Origin: Delphinus delphis
Taxonomy: Eukaryota; Chordata; Mammalia; Artiodactyla; Delphinidae
NCBI RefSeq assembly: GCF_949987515.2
Contig: NC_082689.1
Coordinates: forward strand, 100,912,957-100,976,956
DNA: 64,000 nucleotides
Direction of reading: 5' to 3'
Below the pieces are notes generated by a model. It was not told the origin of the DNA, did not search any database, and worked only from the letters and a program-made list of their open reading frames with translations. Position 1 is the first letter of the stretch. Each line of letters opens with the position of its first letter. Shown here in pieces: positions 21,896 to 32,869 of this stretch. Both the position numbers and the translations under genes were made by a program.

Positions 21896-22737
21896 ACAGT
21901 AAAGACCGAGAGACACTGCCTTAGAGATTCTGAAAGAAGTAAGTGGAAATACTCTCTAAAGAAACTCAAGCTCAACCTAGATACTGTGGGATTTCTATCA
22001 AATACAATTGGCTGAATGGGAGTTCACAAACAAATTACAAATCAGTTGAAACAGTACGGCATGTGAGAGAGTCCACAGAAAGAACAAACAACAGAGAGAA
22101 CAAAATGTAGTATTAGGACTGCAGATGCTTACAAATATTTATTTAAAGAAGCAATGTTCTGTATAAAAAACATGAACACAACTTTCAAAAACAAGTTGGC
22201 ATATTTGAAAAACAAGCAATATATTACAAAGCAAATTAAAAACCAAGTAAAAAAGAGAATAAGTGCACTAACAAATATAAATGGATAAATGATGCAGAAT
22301 GCAACACAGAGAAAAAACAGAAGCTGTGAAAGAAGGTTTATACACATTGAGGATATAATAAAAACATCCAATATACATCTAATTGGAATCCCAGAAGAAT
22401 ACAATAGTGGAAAGGGGTAAGAAACATATTTGAAAAAAATATTGTGACACACAGTAATATACAGGAAGCATAATTCATTCCAAGAAGGATAAATAGCAAG
22501 AAATATATATTTAGGTATATCAGAATGAAATTAAATAGCACCAAGTCAGCCAGGAGGAAAAAGACAGATTATGTACAAAGGATGATAGCTAACTACTCAA
22601 TCACAATAGTAGAAGCTAGACACAGTAGAATATTTTGTAGGACTGCAAAAAATAATTTAAGATATAGAATTCTATAATTAGTTAAGAGCTAGAGTTAAGT
22701 AAATCCTTTTTCAATATAATACCACATATTTCACAAG

Positions 22738-22739
<2 letters not shown>

Positions 22740-22779
<40 letters not shown>
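22740..22779. repeat. (AT)n microsatellite
   Basis: About 19 uninterrupted AT units; self-complementary and likely length-polymorphic. Confidence 0.98.
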
Positions 22780-22782
<3 letters not shown>

Positions 22783-23360
22783 GTAATAAAAGTATTTGAA
22801 ATGTAGATAGACCCAACCAACTGTGATAAGCAGTCACATGCCAAAAGGAATTTTGAAAAGAGTAGACAGACAAATGACAGTTTTCCCCACCCTTTCATTC
22901 CAATACAAACATCTGAGTTTATATTAATCTAAAGATACCATATTTTATAAATGTGAGTTGCCTTTATTGCTCTACACCAAATCTCATGTGAGATTCTCTA
23001 TCGTTCATAAAAATGAAGTCAAATTTAGAAGAGCTCTGAAAGCTCATGTAGCACTTCAAGTGTGGTCTGCAGATTGCTGCTAGTCAATGAACTGTTTGTT
23101 AGAGTCAGGACAATATGATTCAAAAACTGAAGATGTTTTGAAAATATTTATAGTAATTTAATGTTGCTGCACTATTCAAAGCACATGATCCAAGACTTGT
23201 TTCCCTGAACAGGAAACAGATCCATTTTGGTGCTGATGATCTTTTGTAATAAATCATATCATGTATGAATGAAGTATTACTCATGACATTTTAAGTTTAA
23301 TCTGCTAAATGAAACCCAAAAGTATGAAAAATATGAAAAAGCTTAAGCATTTAGTTACTG
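22780..23360. other. Unrecognised AT-rich sequence
   Basis: Possibly the end of the L1 to the left, but no diagnostic motif was seen. No exon or RNA gene recognised. Confidence 0.35.
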
Positions 23361-23375
23361 CATTACTTGTTTTTT

Positions 23376-23581
23376 TTGGTTTTTTTTTTCTGTACGCAGG
23401 CCTCTCACTGTTGTGGCCTCTCCCGTTGCGGAGCACAGGCTCCGGACACGCAGGCTCAGCGGCCATGGCTCATGGGCCCAGCCGCTCCGCGGCGTGTGGG
23501 ATCTTCCCGGACTGGGGCACGAACCAGTGTCCCCTGCATCGGCAGGCGGACTCCCAACCACTGCGCCACCAGGGAAGCCCT
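23376..23581 (-). mobile_element. CHR SINE, cetacean form
   Basis: Full length, poly-T left end. Perfect 15-bp TSD CATTACTTGTTTTTT at 23361-23375 and 23582-23596. It belongs to the CTCCCAACCACTG sub-type seen also at 17882 and 31980. Confidence 0.95.
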
Positions 23582-24162
23582 CATTACTTGTTTTTTATAA
23601 ACATCTTTTTTTATCAAGCCTTTAAAAAATGTATAGTTTTATAGTATTATTTAAATTAGGAAAGCATAATTTGTGTTATTTATTTTTTCACCCTAATTTT
23701 AATATGTTGAAACAAGTTTATTACATTTTGACAAGAATTATTATGAATTCTTTTGTTTGAAGCAGTAGTTGTAAGCCTAATGCCAACTACGCAAGTGATT
23801 CTAAACAAAACCAAAATAGCTGATACTAATTTTACTCAAATGTATGATTGTACAAATATTGAGTTTACTTTTATAGGCATGATTCACAATGAGGTGCTAG
23901 AATAAGAGTAGGCTATTTATGAGGGAGGTACTGACTAACGAAACAATGATTCTATTACAACTTAAGTATCATTTATATGCAAAATAAAAAGGAACACATT
24001 CAGCCATGATTACATTTTAAAAGAAAATATACTGAATTAAAAACTCAAAAGAAGCTGATGTTCAATAATTCAAATATAAATGTTGGTTCATATAAGAGGG
24101 CTTCTTATAAAGTAACACATCAGGTTGAAGACTAAAGGATCACATACAATTGCTGAGACACC

Positions 24163-24222
24163 AGTGAAAGACTGTGTCAAAGAGGGACAATTAGTGAAAG
24201 ACTGTATCAAAGAGGGGCACCT
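24163..24222. repeat. 30-bp tandem duplication
   Basis: Units 24163-24192 and 24193-24222, both starting AGTGAAAGACTGT, differ at four positions. There are only two copies. Confidence 0.85.
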
Positions 24223-24561
24223 ATAAACGTTGGATAAGTTGGTGGCAATGAAGGTAAGTCAAGTATCAGTTAACTGTTATACCATTGACATTTTTAGGAG
24301 ATGGTTAATGATACAGAACACCAAAACTTAGAACAACATAAAACTATCAAGGTATTTTTTGTTTCATCTTACAGAATGCCCAGGTATTGTTAAAACAGCA
24401 GTTCTTTGAATGTGATGAAGATAAAAAGGAATGATTCCTTTGTTTAGCTTCACTGCTATAAAACAGCTAGCTCTGAAGGGCATAACATTGTAGCTGTACA
24501 TTGTGAGAGACTTCAGTTCCAATGACCCAGCTACAAAGATAGGGAAACCTTATAGTTTAGT

Positions 24562-24900
24562 TGCCCAGTGTATCAGTTATCTGTTGCTCATAACAAATCA
24601 CCCAGGACTTAATGGGTTAAAAAATCAAACATTTATTTACTCACCATTTCCATGGGTCAGGAATGTGAGACATCTGCATAGGTCTTCTAGCTTAGGTTAC
24701 TTCATGAGGTTCTAGTCAAGCTGTTGACCAGAGCTGCAACCATCTGAAGACTCAGATGGAGCTGAAAGATCAGCTTCCAGAAACTCATATGGTTGTTATC
24801 AGGCCTCAGTTGTCACTAGCTTTGACCATTTGATTGCCCTGGTGGCCTCTTCATAGAGGCTTACAGAATTGCTTCTCCCAGGGAGAAGAGAGTTGATATA
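24562..24900 (-). mobile_element. Ancient LTR-like fossil, probably ERVL group
   Basis: TATCAGTTATCTGTTGCTCA, TAACAAATCACCCAGGACTT, ATTTATTTACTCACCATTTC and GGAATGTGAGACATCTGCAT follow a common ancient LTR-type repeat usually read in reverse ('cagttatctattgctgcataacaaa'). The exact family is not assigned. Confidence 0.5.
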
Positions 24901-24986
24901 AACATATACTTTGGACAGCCACTTATTGTTTATCATCATTATTTTTTTTAATGATTTTAGCATTTCCATGCAAAGAAGGAATGGAT

Positions 24987-25204
24987 TTTTTTTTTTTTTT
25001 TTTTTTTCCTGCGGTACACGGGCCTCTCACCGCTGTGGCCTCTCCTGTCGCGGAGCACAGGCTCCGGACGCGCAGGCTCAGCGGCCATGGCTCACGGGCC
25101 CAGCTGCTCTGCGGCATGTGGGATCTTCCCGGACCGGGGCACGAACCCGCGTCCCCTGCATTGGCAGGCGGACTCTCAACCACTGCGCCACCAGGGAGGA
25201 CCTC
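24987..25204 (-). mobile_element. CHR SINE, cetacean form, mutated head
   Basis: Poly-T left end, body as in other copies. TSD GGAATGGAT at 24978-24986 and 25205-25213. The head reads CCAGGGAGGACCTC rather than CCAGGGAAGCCC, so it is altered at its 5' end. Confidence 0.93.
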
Positions 25205-25214
25205 GGAATGGATG

Positions 25215-26245
25215 TTTTTTAATAGCATGTGAGATAAAAGAGCCAAAACAAAGTTTAGAAATCTACAAGAACAAAGGTTTAAAAATTGTCATTATATTCC
25301 ACAATTTAAGGATAATTACCAATTAATTAGGATATTGATATTGTAAATCTGTGGAAAGTTATCACCGAACACCTTAAAAATTTGCTAGAACATTATGAAT
25401 TACATTTCTGTCAAGAAAGATCCATGCATGGGAGGTTTATGATGAAAATTGATTTCTTTAGTCAAAAGACAACTTAAATCTAAATTTACAAGATAAATCA
25501 TTGGAACTAGCTACTGATGACACTTTGAAAATGAATTTTAAAAATAGAGATTACTTGCTACCTTTTGGACAAAAGTTTAAATGAATAATCTGAGCTCATT
25601 GAATTTGCTTTAAAATCTCTTCTATACCCATTAGCACATCACTGTGACACGTACGCTACAATGAATGTTATCAAAACAAGACATTGAAGCAGTTTAGCTA
25701 CGTATTATTTCCTCTTAGTAGCACTATTGTTAAAGCGACCTACATTAGTTAAGTTAATAAGTGAGAAGCAAGCTCATTTATCACATTAATATTTGATTGT
25801 TAATATAGGTGGTATTTATTTAAGTGTGCTTGCAGGCATTTAACATGGAGAATCATTATATCCCTCATACATTTCCATTTAGTTATAAATCTAGAATGAC
25901 AAAAAAGTGTGTAATATTTTATATTAATTGATTACTCACATTTGCAATGAATAATTCATATATTTAATTATTTCCTTATGTTTGTTCTGATTGGATATTA
26001 AAATTTAATACGCCTGTTGGCTCTGATGGCTGAAAAACTTTGGGCTTGTATATTATACCTCTTTATTTATTTAGCATTTCATTTGAATTCTTGTAAGTGT
26101 TGGACTGTGATGTATTGGATCTTTAAAATTTGTTTTGTCAAAGATAGTTTGAGAAATGCTGACCTCGTGGATTTTAGTAAGTTAATTACAAGTTTATTAT
26201 AAATACTTTGGTTTGGCCTCTGCAGAAAAGCAGTAATGGATTCAA
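25215..26245. other. Unique or unrecognised sequence
   Basis: AT-rich, no repeat family or exon recognised. Confidence 0.45.
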
Positions 26246-26246
26246 A

Positions 26247-26692
26247 GTTCAAAACAGGTTTCCCCCACTATCTGAAAGCAGAATGTTCCTATGAAACCTT
26301 TAGTAAGCCGAAATGGCGTAAAGTGAAGAAGCAACCACCTCAGGACACATGTTGCTAACAAACGCACAAAATAAATCGAGATAAAGTGCAGGCGCTCTCA
26401 GACACGGCTTGGAGCTGTGGCGCTTGTTGATGCTGAGGTGCTGAATTAATTCCTTAGGGAAGGAGTCTGGCCAGGTTAGGGGCCTGGTCACCCCCTGCTC
26501 AGGTGCTCGTTGCCTCCATAGCAGCTTGCTGCTACAAAACAAACACTGAACCCAACTTCTGCTTTTCGCCTTTTTTCATAGAATGAAAATCCTCTTTGGA
26601 TTTCTTTCGGTTGGCAAAACAGGTATTAATGTAGGTCTTTCATAAAAGCGAAGTGGTGTAAAGTGAACTTTTGAAAAGCAGAGGTTACCTGA
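26247..26692. mobile_element. Non-autonomous DNA-transposon-like element
   Basis: About 445 bp bounded by ACAGGTTTCCCCCACTATCT and the inverted GCAGAGGTTACCTG. The terminal ACAGGT/ACCTG are inverted, and related GCGTAAAGTGAAGAAG and GGTGTAAAGTGAACTT motifs lie subterminally. The core is unusually GC-rich for the window. I recognise the CGAAATGGCGTAAAG motif as an old mammalian DNA transposon but cannot name the family. Confidence 0.5.
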
Positions 26693-26702
26693 ATAGAAAG
26701 AG

Positions 26703-26974
26703 TTGTCTTGGGGGGAAGGGAGGGATAAATTAGGAGATTGGGATTAACATATACACACTACTATATATAAAATAGATAACTAATAAGGGCCCACTGTATA
26801 GCACAGGGAACTCTACTCAATACTCTGTAATGGCCTATATGGGAAAAGAACCTAAGAAAGAGTGGATATATGTGTATGTATAACTGATTCACTTTGCTGT
26901 ACACCCGAAACTAACACAGCATTGCAATCAACTCTACTCCAATAAAAATTTAAAAAGAAAAATGAAAAACAAAG
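26703..26974 (+). mobile_element. L1 3'-end, 5'-truncated
   Basis: ATTAGGAGATTGGGATTAAC, GTATAGCACAGGGAACTCTA, GATTCACTTTGCTGTACACC and ACTCCAATAAAAATTT are the cetartiodactyl L1 3'UTR, with an A-rich tail. A short TSD AGAGTTGT (26699-26706 and 26975-26982) fits a truncated insertion. Confidence 0.88.
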
Positions 26975-27306
26975 AGAGTTGTAGGGTTGTTTCTCAGGGA
27001 GGATAGGTAAAACAAACAAAAATGAAAAAACAAACAAGTGAAATATCCCCACAGCATTTAGGCTATGGAACTGAAGTATGGAGAACCTTAATTTTTTTTC
27101 TTTGACAACCTAAAGAAAAAAGAGAAAAGGAGTAGAATTTAAAACAGAACTTCAATTTTCTTTCACTTTTGCATAAGGGCTTTGCTGATAACATTGGTAA
27201 AAAACTTTGGTTCTTTAGAAGTGATATAGATTTTATCTGATTGCCTTGAAATGTTTTTCCTTTCCACTGAAATTATTCAGTGATGATGTATAAAAGTTGA
27301 TTCTTC

Positions 27307-27512
27307 TGCGGGCTTCCCTGGTGGGGCAGTGGTTGAGAGTCCGCCTGCCGATGCAGGGGACACGGGTTCGTGCCCCGGTCCGGGAAGATCCCACATGCTG
27401 TGGAGCGGCTGGGCCCTTGAGCCATGGCCGCTGAGCCGGTGTCTGGAGCCTGTGCTCCGCAACGGGAGAGGCCACACAGTGAGAAGCCCGTGTACCGCAA
27501 AAAAAAAAAAAA
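27307..27512 (+). mobile_element. CHR SINE, cetacean form
   Basis: Head GGGCTTCCCTGGTGGGGCAG, ending GTGTACCGC plus about 20 A. Perfect 15-bp TSD AAAAGTTGATTCTTC at 27292-27306 and 27513-27527. It has small deletions in the CTGAGCC...GGAGCC part and in the CCACACAGTGAG part. Confidence 0.95.
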
Positions 27513-27749
27513 AAAAGTTGATTCTTCCATGTTATTTAGAGATCGGTATTTCCGTAGTACTAATGAAAACAATAACATTGATATACTTTTGAATTTGGCT
27601 GAAAAGATTTAAAAAATTCTCAAATTATTTATGAGAATGCTCATCAAGCTTTTCTTTTGATGCTAATTTTATATATTTTCATATACGAAAAATTACAATG
27701 AATCAGAAATCATTATCCATGTAAATAACTATTATAATATTTTGAGAGC

Positions 27750-27985
27750 TTTTTGTATGTTATGTATTTTACATTTGTTAAACTATTGCATGTGTTAGGT
27801 GTTTTGTATGTATTTTCTCTAGTTTACACAAGAATTCTGCAGAATAAGTCGTGTGCCATCATTTATCAGATAGAAAAATTGAGGCACAGGGAAGTTAAAT
27901 AACATGCCCAAATCCATTGAAGTAAAGGATGTTAGTGATGATATTTAAACCCAGCTCATTCTGATTCCCTTCCTACTCTATTATT
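27750..27985 (-). mobile_element. MIR SINE fossil (antisense)
   Basis: Reverse MIR order: AGTTTACACAAGAATTCTGC, AAAAATTGAGGCACAGGGAA, AACATGCCCAAATCCATTGA, TTTAAACCCAGCTCATTCTG. Confidence 0.75.
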
Positions 27986-28699
27986 TCATCACAACATTTA
28001 TTCCCTGACATTATTTCACAAGTAACTTTATATTAAAGCAAAAAAATACATAAATTGAAAAAAACTATTAGGTAAAAATTACTAAATGAAGAAAAATCTC
28101 CATTTCAGCTTGATTATTTGGAATTGTGTGTGTTTGTGTGTGCGTTTCATTGAAGCTGTTATGAGACTTTTTTCTTAATGAAATTTGCAACATAAAACCA
28201 GATCAATATACACTACTATTTGGACAGTTTGTATTTCAGTCTGCAATCATGAAACAAAATGGCAGTTACAAAACTCAACAAGGGGACATGTTTTCCAAAG
28301 TAGTAATTTATATGAATGAAAAATGATCTTTGTGTAAAGGTTATTTAGCTATGTGATTGTTCTGTGACTAAATAATTAAAAAATCATTTCTCAAACTACT
28401 CATGAAATGATTCTATTTTCCATGTATCTTCTATTTATGTAATTTTCCTACCCATAAGATGAGGTAGCTGCTTGTGGAATATCTAATATATTTTGCCTTC
28501 TATCAAGAGACAAGTGGTATTTTTCAACTGATTTCCTTTTCTTGCCCCATGACATGTATTATATGTCAACAAATAAGAAAGTGTGTTGATTCTTCCTTCC
28601 CACTCACCATGACATCCAACAAGTCATTAAGACCCACCAATGTCACCTAGCTACTGCTTATCTGCTGGGGCTGTAATCTTGCCCTTGAGATATTAGAGC

Positions 28700-29190
28700 T
28701 TTTAGTTCTGATTGTCCGGTATAAGTATCCTCTAGCCGCATGTGGTTAGTGAGTACTTGGAATCTGGCAGGTTCATACAGCGACAAGCTGAAAGCATGAA
28801 GTACACACTGGAGTTGAAGATAGTATTTAAAAAGAGAATGTAGGGAATTCCCTGGCGGTCCAGTGGTTAGGATTGCACGCCTTCACTGCTGACAGCTTGG
28901 GTTCCATCCCTGGTTGGGGAACTAAGATTCCGCAAGCTACAAGCTGTGTGGCCAAAAAAAAAAAAAAAAAAAAAAAAAAAAGGAGTGGAGTGTAGACTAT
29001 TTCATGTATAATTTTATAATGATTTTATATTAAATGACAATATTTTGAATCTATTGTGTTAGACGAAATGTATTCCTAAAATTAATTTTACCTCTTTCAT
29101 TTTACTTTTCTAATGTGGCTACTAGAAAAGCTTGCTATGACCTAGGTGGATCTTATTATGTTTCTATTTTATTGTACTGCTCTAGTTGGT
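28700..29190. mobile_element. hAT-type DNA transposon fossil, split by a SINE
   Basis: Left: GTATCCTCTAGCCGCATGTG, GTTAGTGAGTACTTGGAATC. Right (after 28982): TTTCTAATGTGGCTACTAGA and TATTTTATTGTACTGCTCTA. The opposed 'gccacatgtggctact' motifs at both ends are typical of a short hAT family. Confidence 0.55.
28842..28981 (+). mobile_element. Short CHR-related SINE
   Basis: AGGGAATTCCCTGGCGGTCC, GTTCCATCCCTGGTTGGGGA and GCTGTGTGGCC followed by about 25 A. This is the short (about 115 bp) cetartiodactyl form that ends at GTGTGGCC. Flanks AAAAAGAGAATGTAG and AAGGAGTGGAGTGTAG are only loosely similar, so the TSD has decayed. Confidence 0.88.
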
Positions 29191-30830
29191 CTCTGTGCCT
29201 TCTGACTCAAATTCATTCCAATACTGAGCTACCAAAGGGGCCTGTCTAAAACAATTCTAACCACTAAACAGACACTTCCAGATGGTGTACAGAACAGCTT
29301 GATGCAGAAATTGTAACTGGGGTAGAATAATAAGACTTGCTTAGAGACAGTTATGTTAATGACACGGTAGCCCTTAAAAAGAGTTAAATATAGATAATTA
29401 CCAATGGGTCCATTGTACAGGAAGCTGATGCTTTGAAACCACCATTGCATCACATGAGCTGAGAAAGTAAAACACCCTTTTACAAAGCATCAGCTTCTCT
29501 CTTTATCAACATACACTCACATATATGCCCTAAAAGCTCTCCAATGTTAACAAGTAAGAATTTTAGTTACAATTAAAAGTAAAATCAATTAAGAGCAATA
29601 TTAAAAAACAAACTAGCTATTTCTGGGCATATTAGTATGGTTCCCTACTTCTTTATAATTTGTCTTCTCCACAAAATAAAATCATCTACTTCCCAAATCA
29701 CAAATTATGTAATAATATATAACATCAACATTTTAATAGTACAGGGACAAAATTACCTTGCAGCTGCCTTTTTTTTTTTCCTAATGAAATTTCAGGAGAA
29801 ATGAAATATATCATTTGACTCACGGTTTGCTTTTTTTTTGACTCATGTTTATGTTATTAGTGTAATATGTCCGTGCAAGGAGATTCAGGTTTAACAACTT
29901 TTCCCTTATGTAAAGAAAATCACCATAATGCCATTTCTAAGGGAATTTTTCCCTCAAAGATGAAAAATGCAATCTGACATTTGTTTGGACAGCAGTTGGT
30001 GAGGGATACTGTTGTGGACTGTGGATACAGTATTGAATTAAGTTTAGCAGGTCAATGCAAGGATTGAATGATAATCAGATTTCATTATCAGCCCAGTAAT
30101 TCAAGTTCCTAAGCTAAATGGCCTCAAACAAAATGGAAATAATTAGAGAATGACTATTAAAGTAGTGGAAGTGAGAAAACATCCCGGGAGTTTCATTCTT
30201 ATGTGGATGTTTGAACTTCACTAATATGATTATGGTAAAAAGTTCAATCATTTACTTTTATTTTTCAAATATGTCACAGTTTCTCTCAATAGTTCACATG
30301 AAAACCGTGACATAAGGTATGCAACATAAAGGAAGGCCCAAAAGGCTAGAAATGGAACCAACTAATTCTAATGAATTTTAGTAAATGTATTACAAAGGCT
30401 AAAATCCTATAGAACATGTGTCATAGGAAACAGTACTTCTGTGTGTAGTAAAATGAAAAAAAAAAAGATATGACAATGACTTCCAGAGAATCCACACTTT
30501 TCCTTCCTTTGAGAACACAAAGAAGACAAAGTAGTATTTGCAACATCATTTTCAACATTTTCTTCTTTTTACAAAATATAATTGCAGATAAAATTAATAA
30601 AGAACTGGAGTCTTTCAAAATAAAGAGGCAAAGGCTGTCTGACTGCATTAAGAATTTATTCCTATTTAAACATACATGAGGTAACTTTTATGAAAATTGA
30701 TTTATCTATGTATTACATAGATTATTTTTTATTGCTATTGTAACTATATCATGATGTGTCATTAAATTTAGTTGAACAGCTGTTAAAATATATCTTCAGA
30801 TAATCTATATGAAACTTTATTTAGTTACAC
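29190..30830. other. Unique or unrecognised sequence
   Basis: No repeat family recognised. Overlapping frames at 30421-30679 on both strands are short and AT-driven. Confidence 0.45.
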
Positions 30831-31030
30831 TGGTTTTACATACATTATCTGTAATTTATACAAGAATATAGTTGAGTAGATATAATACTATCAATTTACC
30901 GATGAGAAAACTGAGGCACAGAAAAGTTAATTATTTACCAAAAATCACACACATTGACTCTGATGGAGCTGAAAATTGCATCCAACTCTCTTGATTCCAA
31001 AGCCCCTTATCTTTATGCTGTATTATTCTT
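30830..31030 (-). mobile_element. MIR SINE fossil (antisense)
   Basis: TATCAATTTACCGATGAGAA, AACTGAGGCACAGAAAAGTT, AATCACACACATTGACTCTG and ATTCCAAAGCCCCTTATCTT give a clear reverse MIR order. Confidence 0.8.
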
Positions 31031-31910
31031 ATCTCACACATGAATGTAACTTTTGTGTAAGAAGTAGATTTTCATGGAAGTAAAATGTGCATAAATTGGA
31101 AAAACTGCATTATGTAAAAGTTTGGTAAGTTGAGGAAAGTCTTTATGTCAGCTCTCAGCCATTTGGCCTCTTGCTTATCTGTTGCATTGCCAATGTTATA
31201 GGATCAAACTGATCTTTAGGAGATTTCAAATGTAAAACAAAATTGGATCAGTATGCCCTATTAATTTGGTGATTGGTAGTTCTGTCTGCTATACAAAGTG
31301 GTAGTTAATGAAGCTTCCTATGGGGACATCCTTTCAGAAAGTTGTAACTTATCTGAATAAAATATGATCTCTGGGTAGAGGTTATAGAGATAGGCAGCTG
31401 TTCTGAATTACACAACCATTTCCAAAACTTCTAGGAAAGTGATTCAACTTCCCACATGTGTTTTATCTATGTGGGTGAGTTATTTATTTAGTTGTCTAAA
31501 TAAATTTAGAAATGGCTTTAAAATATACTTTAAAAATGTTAAATATATTTGTTTTGTGGAATGTGTAGTATATTTTTATTTACTTCAGGAGACACATAAT
31601 ATTCCTCTGATTCTCCACTTCTTATTCAATAATATTTGTTCTAATATTCTAATATTAACCTTTGAAAGTGATCTATCTGAACACAACTAGACCTATAGTA
31701 TTTATAGTTTCTGTAATTATTCTTCTTCAGTGGTCACTCCATCACCTAAATGATAAAATCAAAGTTCTTAATTTGTCTCACTAGGCCTTTCTTAATATGA
31801 TGGTTATTAGTTTTCTGACCTGATTTCTCACCATCCCTCCCTTGCCTTTTATGCTCCAACAGCACTAAGTTCTTAGCCAGTGTGTTTCTGGCCTTTGGCC
31901 ATTTGCTTAG
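31031..31910. other. Unique or unrecognised sequence
   Basis: No repeat family recognised with confidence; 31740-31930 has weak L2-like wording. The 83-codon frame at 31439-31690 has no known domain. Confidence 0.4.
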
Positions 31911-31911
31911 G

Positions 31912-32260
31912 TTATTCATTTTCATTCATTCATTAAAGACATTTATTGAACATCTTCTCTGAGAAAGACACTGGCGTGGTGCTCCGGACCCGCAGGCTCA
32001 GCGGCCATGGCTCACGGGCCCAGCCGCTCCGCGGCATGTGGGATCTTCCCAGACCGGGGCACGAACCCGTGTCCCCTGCATCGGCAGGCGGACTCCCAAC
32101 CACTGTGCCACCAGGGAAGCCCCCACCATCCATTTTTAAGCATCCACCATGGCATGAACCTCACTAGGGGCTAATGGAAATATAGAATATACAGAAGATG
32201 GGGTGGTTCCTCTCAAAAAGTATGCATGGTATTATGAAGAGGCTTAAGTGAACTAACTAG
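31912..32260 (-). mobile_element. L2/MIR-type fossil split by a SINE
   Basis: ATTCATTCATTAAAGACATT, TATTGAACATCTTCTCTGAG, AAAGACACTGG on the left and GGCTAATGGAAATATAGAAT...GGTTCCTCTCAAAAAG on the right read as one antisense L2-type element around the SINE. Confidence 0.45.
31980..32122 (-). mobile_element. CHR SINE, cetacean form, lacking its 3' end and tail
   Basis: The head is at the right (CCACCAGGGAAGCCC). The left end begins abruptly at GCTCCGGACCCGCAGGCTC with no poly-T, so the last 60 or so bases of the SINE and the A-tail are missing. No TSD was found. The breakpoint lies within about 8 nt of that in the copy at 39723. Confidence 0.92.
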
Positions 32261-32269
32261 AGATTGATT

Positions 32270-32465
32270 TAATTAGGGATCAATAAACTTTTTCCATAAA
32301 AGGTTAGAGAGTAAATATTTGGGTCTTTGTGGGCCATATGGACTTTGATTCCATTGCTCAACTCTATCCTTGTAGCACAAAAGCAGCCACAGATACATGA
32401 ATGGGCATGGCTGTGCTTCATAAAATTTTACTTACAAAAGTAAGTGGCAGGCCGGATGTAGCCCT
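32270..32465. mobile_element. hAT-Charlie-like DNA transposon fossil
   Basis: GGATCAATAAACTTTTTCCA, AAAAGGTTAGAGAGTAAATA, TCTTTGTGGGCCATATGGAC, AAAGCAGCCACAGATACATG and GGCATGGCTGTGCTTCATAA follow a well-known mammalian non-autonomous family. One end seems overwritten by the LTR that follows. Confidence 0.65.
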
Positions 32466-32868
32466 GCCAAAACTGCAGGCTGGAGACCCAGGTGAGTCAA
32501 TGGTTTAGTTCTGAGGCCTGAAAACAAAGAGAAACAATGATGTGGTTCAACGCAAGCTTAAGACCTAGAAAAAACTGATGTTTCAGTTTGAGTTTGAAGA
32601 CAGGAATAAAAACAGTTTTCCAGTTCGAAGGAAACCAGGCAGGAGAATTCTTTTTTATTTTAGGGAGAGTCAGGTTTTTGTTCTATTTAGGCCTTCAGCT
32701 GATTGGACGAGGCCCACCCATATTTGGAGGGCAATTTGTTTTACTCAGTCTATCCATTTAAATACTAAACTCATCTAAAAATATCCTAACAAAAACACTC
32801 AGAATAATATTTAATATCTGGGCACCCCATGGTCCAATCAGGTTGACATGTAAAATTCACATCGAGTA
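32466..32868 (-). mobile_element. Ancient LTR-type fossil (antisense)
   Basis: CAGGCTGGAGACCCAGGTGA, TTCTATTTAGGCCTTCAGCT, GATTGGACGAGGCCCACCCA, AATATTTAATATCTGGGCAC and CCATGGTCCAATCAGGTTGA are the reverse complement of a common ancient LTR-like repeat. The same family recurs at 61738-62010. Confidence 0.6.
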
Positions 32869-32869
32869 G

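Larger units (their letters stand above)
20760..22735 (+). mobile_element. Old sense-strand L1, split by two elements
   Basis: The clearest part is 22330-22700: AACATCCAATATACATCTAA, TTGGAATCCCAGAAGAATAC, AAGACAGATTATGTACAAAG and AGATATAGAATTCTATAATT, the order of a conserved L1M-type segment. The purine-rich stretch at 21905-22140 fits the same element. The 20760-21240 part is less certain. MER5-like (21241-21400) and MLT1-like (21402-21895) elements lie within it. Confidence 0.55.
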
